Assembly: GCF_000219625.1 (NCBI RefSeq)
Contig: NC_018215.1
Location: 2,666,001-2,730,000 of the forward strand
Length of the DNA: 64,000 nt
Source of the DNA: Zymoseptoria tritici IPO323
Lineage: Eukaryota; Ascomycota; Dothideomycetes; Mycosphaerellales; Mycosphaerellaceae
Reading direction: 5' to 3'
Below are positions 45,566-56,008 of the stretch, piece after piece. The notes below the pieces were generated by a model that was given only the letters and a program-made list of their open reading frames with translations, was not told the DNA's origin and did not search any database. Position 1 is the first letter of the stretch. Each line of letters starts with the position of its first letter. A program made the translations under genes and the position numbers.

Positions 45566-46210
45566 CTAAAGGAACTTGATGTGCCAGTCGAAATGAGCCC
45601 GGACTGCGCCGGGCATCCTCTGGTCTGGAAGACGCTTCTGTGTAACCATCATCTCGAAGTCCCAGCTTGCATTGCTCACTGTTTCCCACCAAGTCATGTC
45701 GTACAGCCCCTCGGACCCCTGGCCTGAGCATCTTACGTTGCGTGTCTGTACTTGTCGTCGAGCCTCTGGTCCGATCATGCGCAGATACTGGCCAAGTCGG
45801 AAGACCCTTTCGCTTGACAGCCATAACGGTACCATTACGCATATCTTACTCTGGTAGTATCCATTTCTGAGCTCATGTCGTAGCGCCGAGCAGGTTTGGA
45901 GGATCGCTGGTGGTCTGAGTTCGGAGCTGATCAAGCCCCATTCTGTGGGCATTCCAACTTGGAAGGGCGCAATTCATTCGCTGCGAAAGTTGATGCTACC
46001 CAGCGTGAGGGCCGGCAGGTCGTCAATTACCATCTTGCCGATGCGCACCCAGAGCTCGGGCGGTAGGTCGAACAGACGAAAGGGGGATGTTTCAGCAGCT
46101 AAGGAGTCCATCTTGGTCTGCGAAGTATTCTGCGGGATTTGCTTACGCACGAGCTGTGACATGTTAGTTGCTACTCGAGAGACCGTGCTGGAATCGTCCG
46201 TGGTGCTCAT
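45566..46210 (-). pseudogene. F-box-like family, copy 13, single TGA stop
   Basis: The start MSTTDDSSTVSRVATN at 46210 leads into SPFRLFDLPPELWVRIGKMVIDDLPA. The frame then hits TGA at 45974-45976 after SINFRSE. Beyond the stop, in the same frame, everything is intact to 45566: RPPAILQTCSALRHELRNGYYQSK, LGQYLRMIGPEARRQVQT, WDFEMMV and WHIKFL. The codon change CGA to TGA (a C-to-T transition) would explain it. The stop lies in the variable linker, so the F-box-like segment alone might still be made. A splice around the stop is conceivable but no clear intron is seen. Confidence 0.8.
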
Positions 46211-46348
46211 ACCTCTGCATTGTTCTTGGTCTCCATCGCTGTATGCTTTGATGTAGAGTCTAGTGGATGGTGAAGTTGACGTTGGTGAGGAGTCGAAGGT
46301 TGAAGAGTGGAGCTTAAAAATGGAGCTGCACAAGTAGCCGCCGGTGAC

Positions 46349-46364
46349 TAGCGCTAAAGTTCTC
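46349..46364 (+). promoter_or_regulatory. Shared upstream element of copy 13
   Basis: The sequence tagcgctaaagttctc lies about 139 bp upstream of 46210 and matches the first part of the array consensus. Confidence 0.6.
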
Positions 46365-46731
46365 GCTCATCGTCGAGTGAATGCGCAGGGTGACGATTTT
46401 GGGGTCAGAGCTGGCCTACTTATCAAGGTAAGGAATACGATTTTTCACGGAGTTGGACAGCATCGAGCTTGAGAGGAAGATCAAACGTCTGCCAGTTCTC
46501 ATTCGACTATCTAGTGACCGTACGCCGCATCCTCCGCAGTACCTGCTCTCGATATGGAGCAGCAGTTGCTGTTTCTGCTGCTCTCGAGCTTTGCAAGGTC
46601 TGCGCCTGGCTTCACATTTCTATCAGCCTGGTGAACCCGGTATCCTCTTTCCGTCTTCTCAAGGTCTGCATCGCACACTGCACAGACTCGTGGGCACTTC
46701 CACCTCGGCGCCCCGAACTCGACGAACGGCT

Positions 46732-47380
46732 TCAGAGAAACTTGACCTGCCATTCGACCATATCCAGATCCTGGTGCCAGTATGGTTCACGCACAGATGT
46801 CCACATCATCTCCACCTCCCAGCCGCTCAATGCCTGAGCCGGTGGCTTTCCCAATTTCTCCTGCGCCTTCATCACCATGAAGCCCGAATGGGTTGCCTGA
46901 ATCATCTTCCGAGCATGTGGTCCAATCATGCGTAGATACTGACCGATCGCTCGCCGTCCTTCCACCGATGTGCTATTTGTCGGGCGTCGTTTCACCGATA
47001 TTGTGATCTTGGCACGGTAGTACTCCCCTCGCAGTTCTTTCCTCAGAGCTGCGCACGTCTGAAGAATCGCAGGTGGAGTGAGTTCAGAGCTGTACATCCA
47101 TCCGTTCGGTCTTTGACCTTCGCCGTCTTTGAGTCCCAAGACCACGTTCCTGTCCCTCTCGATGTGACCGACTTGGATAGCGGCCGAATCTTCGATGACC
47201 ATCTTGCCAATCCGGACCCAAAGCTCATCCGGCAGATCCATGAGGCGGAAAGGCTGCGCTGGGGGTAGTGGAATCGGCGGAAGCTTGCGCAGAGTTGGGT
47301 GCTGTTTAACCTGTTAGCCATTGAGAGTGCGATCGTGGAGTATGGTTAACACGCACCTCGCTGCTTTCCTTGTCTACCAT
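46732..47380 (-). CDS. F-box-like family, copy 14, one intron
   Basis: Exon 1 (47357-47380) encodes MVDKESSE. A 55 bp intron at 47302-47356 (gtgcgt...ggctaacaggttaaacag) precedes exon 2, 46732-47301. The 197-residue product begins its second exon with HPTLRKLPPIPLPPAQPFRL and carries MDLPDELWVRIGKMVIEDSA, PPAILQTCAALRKELRGEYYRAK, IGQYLRMIGPHARKMIQA, WEVEMMW and the terminus WQVKFL. All blocks are intact and the splice keeps frame. Together with copies 13, 15 and 16 it forms a subgroup with YLRMIGPxAR and WEVEMM. Confidence 0.9.
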
Positions 47381-47815
47381 CGCTGCGGATGCCGATGCAG
47401 AGATCGAGTAGAGATGTCGTTGTGTGAAGGTATAGCTGAAGTTGACCGTGGCAAGTCAGAGGAGATGAAGTGATAGGTGGTCCCGGAGTTTTGTTTGTCA
47501 AGCCGGCTTTGCTGCGCGGTGACGTACTCGCGTGATCACATGTCAAAGTTTATTTCAGGTTCGAGATTTTGGATACGGAAATTTACGAGGGCTGAGCTTG
47601 ATGGAGTATTCGAAGTGCTAGAGTGTCATCCTGGCCTTCTGAGGGCTACTGCTACTTACTCACTCTCTGATACATGTTTGCGCTTGTACACCGAGCTTTC
47701 GTATGCTGATTCGCAAAGCTTCCAGTCCTGTCCTCTCGCTCGAGATTCCAACAACCCTCTGGCTTCAGCGTTCTCATCAGACCGCAGTGACGAGTAGAAA
47801 TGACGAAGTAGGTCG

Positions 47816-48472
47816 TCAAAGAAACTTGATCTCCCAATGGACCCAGTCTGAAGTCTCAGATCCTGCTGCTGGTGGATAACGCTTCGGCGTCAACATCATC
47901 TCAAACTCCCAGCGACCCATTCCCCACTTAGACGCACCACACCCTGGAGCTGCGAGTATTGCGACTCCTCTCCTTGCAAAGTCGCCGTGGTAAATTCCCT
48001 GAACTTCTTGCCGAGCCTCAGGGCCGATTATGAGCAGCCACTGACCCAGCTTGCTGATCGCTGAGAGCGAGTTCGACCCATGCTTGTAATTCACAGACGT
48101 GGCAAGGGTTACCTTGTGCCGGTAATACTCTGCTCTAAGCTCTCGTCTGAGCGCCGAGCAGGTCTGCAAGATAGCTGGGGGGTTGAGATCGATGCCGTAT
48201 TCTTTCGAGGAGTTTTTGTTCCGCGAGCTTGGCTCGAGTGTCGGACGAGTGACGACTTTGCTGACTTTCATGGCGGGTGTGTCGTCAATGACCATCTTTC
48301 CAATTCTCACCCACAGCTCGTCTGGTAGGTCGAAAAGGCGGAAGGGCTGTGCTTCGGGACTTGCGACATGTAACGGCGGTGGCTGCGTAGGTTTATCAGT
48401 ATCTGGACGCAAGATGATGAACAGTACATGAAGGCTGACCTCACTGTCCAAGCTACTCTGCTTATCTTCCAT
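47816..48472 (-). CDS. F-box-like family, copy 15, one intron
   Basis: The start at 48472 (MEDKQSSLDSE) gives exon 1 at 48440-48472. A 57 bp intron at 48383-48439 (gtcagc...actgataa...acgcag) precedes exon 2, 47816-48382, giving about 199 residues. The intron is a multiple of three without a stop, so an unspliced longer frame also exists. Blocks: AQPFRLFDLPDELWVRIGKMVIDDTPA, PPAILQTCSALRRELRAEYYRHK, LGQWLLIIGPEARQEVQG, WEFEMML and the terminus WEIKFL. It is intact and close to copies 13, 14 and 16. Confidence 0.9.
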   Translation of the reverse strand: MEDKQSSLDSEVSLHVLFIILRPDTDKPTQPPPLHVASPEAQPFRLFDLPDELWVRIGKMVIDDTPAMKVSKVVTRPTLEPSSRNKNSSKEYGIDLNPPAILQTCSALRRELRAEYYRHKVTLATSVNYKHGSNSLSAISKLGQWLLIIGPEARQEVQGIYHGDFARRGVAILAAPGCGASKWGMGRWEFEMMLTPKRYPPAAGSETSDWVHWEIKFL

Positions 48473-48782
48473 CGTCTCAGGTGGTGATGCCGATATCCGG
48501 TGGAGTCGTAGATGTGAAGGAAAGGTCGAAAGTTGTAAACTAAAAGTAATGGGCGGCCCGATGAAGGCTTGCATGCCCAGGCACGTTCGTTTCGTGGTGA
48601 CGTCCTCGCTTTGAGCCTGTTCACTCACATGTCAAAGCTCCGCGTGCACATTCACGGGAAAGGATCACATGCAAGAAGGAAAGGTATATTCAGTTCAATG
48701 CTATTTGTGCTTTCGCCGATGAGGGCATACCGCTACTATGCCTCGCGTCCTTCCACTTCTCCCAATCGGGCACTCTTAGGTC

Positions 48783-49457
48783 TCAAATGAACTCGATCTC
48801 CCAGAAGATGTGACCGTAGTCTCTGCCCGATACATCCCGCTTCCCTGGCTCCGGGTAGCACTTCGGAACGAACATCATCTCGACCTCCCAACGGGAGAAG
48901 TCCTTCCGCGGTGGCTCACTCGGTGCTTCCGTCTCGCCCATGGAAGTCAGAAAAGGAAACACTCGGATGCTTTTTCTCGCCTCGGGCCCGATCATGCGCA
49001 AGTATCTCCCAAGTCTGTCATCGTTTTTGTTGGAACCTCCTTGCGAATAAGGATTGATCGTTACTCTCTGGCGGTAGTAGTCGGCTCTCAGTTCGTTCCT
49101 CAAGGCGGAGCAGGTCTGGAGTAATGCTGGCGGAGCGAGGTTGAAGCCCTCTGCGAGCCACGTATGCGATGCGTATCCACTCTGAGTGCGTCCTTTCTTA
49201 GCACGTCGAATGGTGACATCGCTGACTCTGATGATGGGTAAATCTTCAATGAGTAGCTGTCCAATGGTGATCAGGAGCTCGACTGGCAGGTCCAGGAGGT
49301 AACAAGGGTGGCTTTCGGTGCTTATGGCCAGGGAAGGCGAGGGAGTCGCCGGGGTTTGGAGCAGAGCTGTACTCTACGAATCGTTAGTCACTGACGTCCA
49401 GATGTCTTCTACGTCTCGATCAATGCTCACCTCGCGAGTATCTATGTCGCCAGTCAT
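48783..49457 (-). CDS. F-box-like family, copy 16, diverged F-box segment
   Basis: Exon 1 (49431-49457) encodes MTGDIDTRE. A 57 bp intron at 49374-49430 ends gactaacgattcgtag. Exon 2 is 48783-49373; the product has about 205 residues. The F-box-like segment is unusual: PCYLLDLPVELLITIGQLLIEDLP replaces PFRLLDLPDELWVRIGKMVIDD, losing the otherwise near-invariant Trp. The other blocks are normal: PPALLQTCSALRNELRADYYRQR, LGRYLRMIGPEARKSI, WEVEMMF, terminus WEIEFI. Since exons join in frame and no stop intervenes, it is probably expressed, possibly with altered partner choice. Confidence 0.85.
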
Positions 49458-49817
49458 CGTATGGCGAGATATGGAGTGTTGGTTTAACTCGTAGTCTTGA
49501 TTTGTGTCTGGACTGTAGCAGTAAAGGTCTAAGGTGAATTAATTGCAGACGTGTGGTAAGGAAGAAAGGCATTCAATCTCGACAGGTGCGAACCGCTGTA
49601 GATTTATGTGATGTGCGTGCTCAACTTTATGGTAAGGTTCGCCTCTAGCACTCGATCCGGGAGAAAGAGCTGTGGTTCAGCGAGGAGTCACAAAAGTCGT
49701 ACCGTGGGACCGATGGAATGTCAATGGAGATGTTTGGGTCTTTTATCAATACACTGTACTGGTATGCTGGTATCGTATTTACCATCGGAACCCATCACCG
49801 AGGAGCCTATCTGAGCC

Positions 49818-50522
49818 TCAAAGGAAAGTAATCTCGTACCAAATCTCGTCGCACCCAGGATCTGCTTCCCAATTTTCGCGGACCACAGGGACTAGCATCA
49901 TCTCGACCTCCCAAGACTGAAAGCGCTCCCATCTGGGCGCGGGCACTGGATTTGTCTTCTTGTGCCAGCCCTCATCTGACACGGCTTTGATCTGTCGGCG
50001 AGCTTCCTGTCCCATCATTCGCAAGTACTGTCCCAGGAGCAAATAGCTCTCATCCATACCCCACCAGCACATTCTCACTGTGATTGAGATCTTGTCGTGA
50101 TAGTAGCTATTTCGTAACTCCTTCCTGAGGGAGACGCACGTTTGAAGGATCGCTGGTGGTGCCAGGTCGAAGCTGAAATGCTCGTAGCCCGGATGTTCCT
50201 CAGGACCTTCAGGTTGCAAGTCGTCCGGATTCGCTTCCGCCGCTGAGGTGCAGATCCAGATGATACCGACGTTCTTGGGCTGAATGTCGTCAATGACCAT
50301 GTTGCCGATCTTAATTCACAGCTCGTCGGGTAGGTCGAGAAGGCGGAATGGTTGCTGTTCTGCTTCGGTCTTGGCAAGGTCGGCGGACGTCTTTGAGGAG
50401 TTTGCGATGCACGATGAAGGTTGTGGCCCGTCCGCGCTTACTGCTGCCGGTGAAGTGCATTCGTTGTTGCTGTTGTTGTTGACTTCCGCTTCCGTGGCGT
50501 GGAAGTCAGTGGTCGATGGCAT
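49818..50522 (-). pseudogene. F-box-like family, copy 17, Trp-to-stop in LPDELW
   Basis: The start MPSTTDFHATEAEVNN at 50522 opens an Asn/Ser-rich N-terminus, then QQPFRLLDLPDEL followed by TGA at 50316-50318, exactly where all close copies have the Trp codon TGG. The same frame continues without any other defect: IKIGNMVIDD, PPAILQTCVSLRKELRNSYYHDK, LGQYLRMMGQEARRQIKA, WEVEMMLV and the terminus YEITFL at 49818. The change is a single G-to-A transition. Either the gene has just died, or the downstream ATG (NMVIDD) gives a product without the F-box-like segment. Confidence 0.88.
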
Positions 50523-51030
50523 GTTGCGATGTTGTCAAATCCGTCGGCTTGCAGTAGTGTAGGCGAGTCGTGTCTGGTATCGTTACTCTCAATAAGGGGA
50601 CGAGAGGAAGTAGGATTGGAAAGGTCGCTACAAAGTTTGCTCTCTAATTGTTTACCTGTATCCTGGGATATCTCGCAGGTTCGAGAAAGCGCAGAAAGGA
50701 GAGCTCCACCAAGCCGGATGAAGATTGAGGAATAGAGCTGCTTATCCCTGATGCCAACTGTATGCTATTCCGCATGCGCTCGGAGCGCTCGCAAACAGGC
50801 TGTGATATGCTCGCGCAGACTTTAAGCTTGTCGAGCAGACTTGTCGCTACTCCGGCCGTCTTGCTTCAGAATTGCATTTTCTGCGATCCTTCGTGCATGT
50901 CTTCAGGCTCTGGTCCGTGGGGAGGGACTAATGCGTTGCGCTGTCCGATCTCTCCCGCAGGGAATGTGTGTCGCACGTGCACGTTCTCCTTCGTATGTCG
51001 AGAATCTCATGCGCTCCAGCGCTCTGATCA

Positions 51031-51633
51031 TTAGATGAAGGTGACCTTCCACACCACCCAATGGTCTATCCCGTGCCACTGCTCAACTCGCTTTACCTCT
51101 AGCATCAATTCCATGTCCCATTCATGAAGACTTTGCCAAGCCACTGGGCTTGGGAACCCCTTGTTGTGGTCCGGGAAGTATTGTCCCAAGTTCGTGTTGA
51201 TCTGCTGTCGAGCCTCAAGTCCAATCAATCGCAGATACGCACCGACAGCCCGCAGGGAATTGTTCTGCCGGGCACCTTCAAAGTCCGAGTACATCGTTAT
51301 GGACACATTGTTGCGATAGTAGCGCAGCCTGAGTTCGTTCCTGAGCGCGGAGCAAGTCTAGAGAATTGCAGGATGCCGGAGAAGAATCTGACGGCCCTCT
51401 TCCTCGTAGATTGGATCGAAACACTCCTGGGCCATTTCACCAATGTCCGTTGTATCCTCACTGTCAATCGCCATCTCTCCAATCTTGATCCAAAGCTCGT
51501 CCGGCAGGTCGAAGAGTCGAAATACTTGCTGCTCTTCGTGTGAGGCCTGTCTTTCGGAAGTCTGCGAGCTGTTGGAATGTGAGCATTCGTGTAATAGTGT
51601 CTGACTGACTGCGCTGCTTGCTATCGTTGCCAT
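51031..51633 (-). pseudogene. F-box-like family, copy 18, Gln-to-stop in PAILQTC
   Basis: The start at 51633 (MATIASSAVSQTLLHE) leads to FRLFDLPDELWIKIGEMAIDSED, an acidic linker and HPAIL, then TAG at 51358-51360 where the family has the Gln codon CAG. In the same frame the rest follows intact: TCSALRNELRLRYYRN, VGAYLRLIGLEARQQINT, WDMELML and the terminus WKVTFI at 51031. A single C-to-T transition inactivates it. An intron within the N-terminal part (gtcagt...ctcgcag) is possible. Confidence 0.88.
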
Positions 51634-52087
51634 GACCTCCAAACGAGGTGTGTAAGAGTCTGTGGTAGTCACGAGAGGCTGCTAGTCGTGTCTGCTGGAC
51701 CAAGAGCGGCAACGTAGTTGTGATTTGGTCCGGAAGATGCTGCACAGCCTGTGCTGAAGAGTTTTGTTGTTTGTTGAGTCACGCAAGCGGATGGAAGGTC
51801 GGAGAACGTCGACAAGCCTGAGAGGAAAGTACGAGGTTCATTGCGCTCAGCGGGCACGTGTCGTATGAGTATGAGATGAAGCTTCAGTTGGAAATTCACG
51901 TGCGAATGCGCTGCTCAATCTATATCTGCCCGGGATTGCACCATTGTTGAAACTAGCTGCCCTCTCCGCCCGAACAAGATTACCACTTCTTTGTTCCTAT
52001 CTTCCCATGTGCGCTACCGTCATGCCAGAAGCTCTTGCTGGGAGTCGCGTACAGCTGAAAGCGCTGCCGTTCCGAGGTCCCCAATTT

Positions 52088-52762
52088 CTAGATGAACTTG
52101 ATCTTGTACCACATTTCGTCAGCCGGGTTGACGCGCAGGTCGCTTGGCTGAGCCGTACGCTGTCCTTCTAGCATTATCTCGATTTCCCAGTCAGCGTATC
52201 GACACCACTGCGGCTCCGGCGTCGATGCCTTGGGCGTGAGCCACACATCATCAGACATCGTTCCCTGGATCTGCCTGCGAGCCTCTGGTCCGATCATGCG
52301 CAAGTAGCGACCGAGGAGGGAGTAGAGGTCCACAGACCTGCCGGAGTCCCAGCCGAAGTCCCATATCACCCTCACGGCAACTTTGTCCCGGTAATAGTCA
52401 CCGCGGAACTCGTTGCGGAGCCAACTGCATGTCTGAAGTATCGCGGGAGGGGTGAGCTCGCAGCTAGGAATGAGCCACTCTCCGGTCTCGTGGCCGGCAT
52501 CGCAACCTTTCTTGCCGCTGCAGAGGGTAATCCTGCCGACCTTGATTGCTTTGGTGTCTTGCACGACCATTTTCCCAATCCTGACCCACAGCTCGTCGGG
52601 CAAGTCGAAGAGGCGGAATGGCTGCGTGTCCGTGGCATGCAGCGTGAGGTCTGATCTTGATGGAGTTCCATCGCCAGGTGCGAGCTGCAGGTCGTTAGCA
52701 TGCGCAGACAGCGGAAGCAAAGGTGAAGTTGTCGTTCTGTTGACTTCGGACTGGTTTGGCAT
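52088..52762 (-). CDS. F-box-like family, copy 19, intronless frame
   Basis: The 224-codon frame starts MPNQSEVNRTTTSPLLPL at 52762 and needs no intron. The N-terminus is Ser/Thr-rich. Blocks: TQPFRLFDLPDELWVRIGKMVVQDTKA, PPAILQTCSWLRNEFRGDYYRDK (Trp and Phe substitutions in the second block), LGRYLRMIGPEARRQIQG, WEIEIMLE and the terminus YKIKFI. All blocks are present. The nearest match to the shared upstream element is at 53171-53184 (tagcgcaaaagctc), about 410 bp before the start, which is further than in other copies. Confidence 0.9.
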   Translation of the reverse strand: MPNQSEVNRTTTSPLLPLSAHANDLQLAPGDGTPSRSDLTLHATDTQPFRLFDLPDELWVRIGKMVVQDTKAIKVGRITLCSGKKGCDAGHETGEWLIPSCELTPPAILQTCSWLRNEFRGDYYRDKVAVRVIWDFGWDSGRSVDLYSLLGRYLRMIGPEARRQIQGTMSDDVWLTPKASTPEPQWCRYADWEIEIMLEGQRTAQPSDLRVNPADEMWYKIKFI

Positions 52763-53304
52763 GATCGGGCCGTGTTCGTTGTGCTCTCCGTGGTAGTGAA
52801 GTTCGAGTTGAGGTGAAGGATGTATCGAAAGTCCAGTGGCGACGCGAAAGGAAGGTTATCGATGCGCAGGTAGAAGGTTTAGCTCGTGATAACTTTGCGC
52901 AGTGGAGCTGAACGCAGGAACTGGTGAATGTCAATCACAGTTTACCAACAATCGAAGCTCACCACGTGGGAAATGGACGTAAATCATTGATGATTGCGAG
53001 AAGGAAGCAATGATCTAGTTGGAGCGGACGCATTGCGCATTTTCAGCCTTGCTCCAAGAAGACCGCATTCCCACTTCAGCTGTTGCGTGAATGTGCGCCG
53101 TACGTTCTGCTTTGAAATCCGCTATGCAGCGTCAGATGTTCCGGTCAGCAGCCCCTGATGCTTCTCTAACTAGCGCAAAAGCTCATCGTTGGCGGTTTAG
53201 AGCGGAATCCCGACCTGAAAAGGACGCTCATCACCAGCATCGTTCCTCCCACCGGGTATCATTCACCCTTGTCCTTTTCCCGACAGTCTGGCCGAGGAGA
53301 GCCT

Positions 53305-53936
53305 TCAAAGGAACGTGATCTTCCAACGCAGATGATCTCGGCCTCCGTGCCACTGCGTCCGTTCAGGTGCGCAAGTCATACCAATGCCCAAGCTCTTCCA
53401 CATCTCGGATGGCTCTTGCGTTATCGGACTCGAACGACGGATGGACGGACCTCGAATGTAGTGATACCGAAGCTGACGCCGCGCTTCTGGTCCAATAGCC
53501 ACCAAGTAGCGGCCGAAAAGATCCTCATCGCTTGTACCCATGTAGCTACGACGGACAATCACCTCGGTCTTGTCACTACTATAGTAGTACAGGCGGAGCT
53601 CGTTCCTCAAAGCGGAGCAGGTGTGAAGAATTGGCGGTGGATCCATTTTGGCGGCGGGTACGCGTTTGAGAAGGTCGAAATCCGCGGCGGTCGTAAGCTT
53701 AATGGGCCGCCAGTCGTCGATGACCATCTTGCCAATCTTGACCCAAAGCTCGTCTGGGAGGTCGAGGAGGCGGAACGGCTGCTCTCGATCTTCATCGTCG
53801 ATGGGCGCAGCGTGCGGTGCAGTAGAGGAGGGCTTCGAGACAGGCGCAGACTACATCTTGTTAGTATCTGCGCAGATGGAATTACGACGGCAGAGGATGG
53901 TGAAGTTACCTCTTTATTGCTGTGCAGTCCTGCCAT
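53305..53936 (-). CDS. F-box-like family, copy 20, one intron
   Basis: Exon 1 (53910-53936) encodes MAGLHSNKE. A 59 bp intron at 53851-53909 (gtaact...gatactaacaagatgtag) leads to exon 2, 53305-53850; the product has 190 residues. It carries EQPFRLLDLPDELWVKIGKMVIDDWR, PPPILHTCSALRNELRLYYYSSDK, FGRYLVAIGPEARRQLRY, a short tail and the terminus WKITFL. The YYYSS(D/N)K variant links it to copies 21-24, which form the right-hand subgroup. It is intact. Confidence 0.9.
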
Positions 53937-54625
53937 CCTTGCGGAGCTGGATTTGAGAGACTCCGAGTGTGGACTCGATGCTGCGAAGATGGCGAAGATG
54001 GCGAAGTCGAGCGTGGTGTGGAAGTAACGAAAATGTTGTTGTTGACGTTCACGAGCAGGAACAGGCGCAGCCAGGTGAAGGATTTCGTTTGTCAACAAAG
54101 CGACCACGCGCTGCACGGTGACGTGCCTCCTGAAAATTTGTAAAGGTTTGAAAGAAGTTGGATGAAAGGCAAGCACGTGAGTAAGTACGCTGAAGGTGTC
54201 AAGAGTGAAGAACATGGAAAGGCTGGTTTTTCTGTTGTCCCGCGCAGATCTGACAGCATGACTTGCGCCTCAATGGGCTTGAGCGAGCAGTATAAGGATG
54301 GGGATGGAAGCAGCAGCTTTGGGAGGGGCGCATAGACGTGGCGATGTGGCACGATGAGAATCGGAAGGTCTGCATTCTGTATTTGTTCGGAAGAGAGGTT
54401 ATACGCAAACTCCGACGCCTCCTGCTCGTCTCCGAGAAAGTATGCTGTCTACAACTTGTCTGCAAGAAGCCATTCCGCTGTATACTTCACCGTCCTGCTT
54501 GTTGCGCTATCTGAGAGAACTTGTTGCGTTCGACGTTACTGAATCTTCTCCACTGCCTCAAAGATCGGACCAAAGGCTCACAACTCAGATGAGGGATTGG
54601 CCGGAGTCTGTGGTCGACTCAGCCT

Positions 54626-55358
54626 TCATAAGAATTTGATCTTCCACTGCGCCTCGTCTTCGCCGCAGGAATGCTCACGCTCCAACTCCATCTCCGTCTT
54701 AATGTCCCAGAGTAACCAGTACGGTGGTTCCAGAAGCTCCCAGTCCTCCTCATCTATGTCGCAGACCCTGTCTTCGACGCAGTATCCGGTGAGCAGACGA
54801 CGGGCTTCCGGCCCGATGGCCTGTAAATGGAGCCTTACGTCGTCGAGTGCTTCTGGACAATAAATTTCTGGACTGTTGTACAGCCGTACTTCGATCTTGT
54901 TGCTTCTGTAGTAGTCCGAGCGCAACTCGTTCCTGAGCGCAGAACAGGTCTGGAGAATGCCAGGCACTGCTAATGCCATAGAGGTAGATTCGGGATCAGT
55001 GAAATCCCATGAGTCCAACTCGATCGTCGGGAGATCCTCGATGACAAGCCTGCCAATCTCTGCCCACAACTCGTCTTTGAGGTCGAGAAGGCGGAATGGG
55101 GCGTGGACGGCGTCGGATGACTGGATCACTGGAGGCTGTGACATGGTCAGTATCCACTTACTCCGAGGGAATTTCAGACGCACTTGATTACCGACTTCGG
55201 TACTGGCGGGCTCTTTGTCCATCATCACAGGAGCAGTCTGCAGGTTTGAGGAAAACTGCTCGGCCTCGTGCTGATCGCCGACAGCAGGCAGCTAAAATGT
55301 ATCAGCAAGGCCTTGACCACGAGTGCGTAGAGTCATGACTCACCTCGCTTTGCGCCAT
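54626..55358 (-). CDS. F-box-like family, copy 21, two introns
   Basis: Exon 1 (55344-55358) encodes MAQSE, exon 2 is 55184-55291 and exon 3 is 54626-55135. Introns of 52 bp (55292-55343) and 48 bp (55136-55183, atactgaccatgtcacag end) join between codons; the second is a multiple of three and could be retained. The product has about 210 residues. Blocks: APFRLLDLKDELWAEIGRLVIEDLP (Pro of LPDELW is Lys), PGILQTCSALRNELRSDYYRSNK, LHLQAIGPEARRLLTG, an acidic tail and the terminus WKIKFL. The shared upstream element lies 107 bp before the start. Confidence 0.88.
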
Positions 55359-55464
55359 GGCTGTTGATGATCGAGCGTTGATGTAGATGAAGTGGAAAGT
55401 GAGGTCGAAGCCAGGAATTTGGCTGTCATAAGTAGATCTGCACGTGAAGGAAGCTAGGGTGGAC

Positions 55465-55480
55465 TAGCGCCAAAGCTTAA
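55465..55480 (+). promoter_or_regulatory. Shared upstream element of copy 21
   Basis: The sequence tagcgccaaagcttaa matches the consensus exactly, 107 bp before the ATG at 55358. Confidence 0.8.
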
Positions 55481-55499
55481 TATTCGCCCAGCGGAATGC

Positions 55500-56008
55500 T
55501 TCAGGAGCAGCGCACTATTGCAACGTGCGGAAGGAGAGCGGCAAAGAGACTCTATTATGTACCCAACAGAGTCTGTTGGCCTCGAGTGAAGAGTCCTCCG
55601 TCAGGCTAATACGACTTTTCTCATAGCACACATCGGTGGAAGGCTGCTTGCTGCCGCACCGGCGCAAGTAAATAGAAAGGTTGGGACAGAAACAATGCCT
55701 TGTAGAAGTAAGATAAGGGCGTCATGATATGGGAAGAGAGTTCTGCTGTTGGGAAGAGCTGTCCCACATGGAACCAGAGCACGATTGTAATCCAGCAGTC
55801 CCAACTTGCTGGATCCCCTCCGCATGTATTGCTTCTCGAAGCGCTGGTATCACAAAAATCCCACTCGTGCGCCCTTTGTTGAGTAACTCCCCTGCTACAA
55901 TAGCTGTCTCTTTCCCGCACAAACTGATTTTCCACGCTTCAGCCCTGAGACCCGCCATGCTCTTCCTCAGTCGCTTTGTGCTAGCAACCATGACGATGGA
56001 CTGACCTT
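55500..56008. other. Intergenic between copies 21 and 22
   Basis: This spans the distal promoter of copy 21 and the 3' flank of copy 22. Overlapping open frames on both strands have no motif. One minus-strand frame (55601-55825) is hydrophobic but too short and isolated to call. Confidence 0.35.

Noticed and set aside
49818..51633. Programmed stop-codon readthrough in copies 13, 17 and 18
   Set aside because: The bases after the stops (ATT, ATT, ACT) do not match known readthrough contexts such as CTA or CARYYA, so pseudogenes are simpler.
53171..53184. A further shared promoter element for copy 19
   Set aside because: It matches well but lies about 410 bp upstream, outside the spacing of the others, so it is only mentioned and not annotated.
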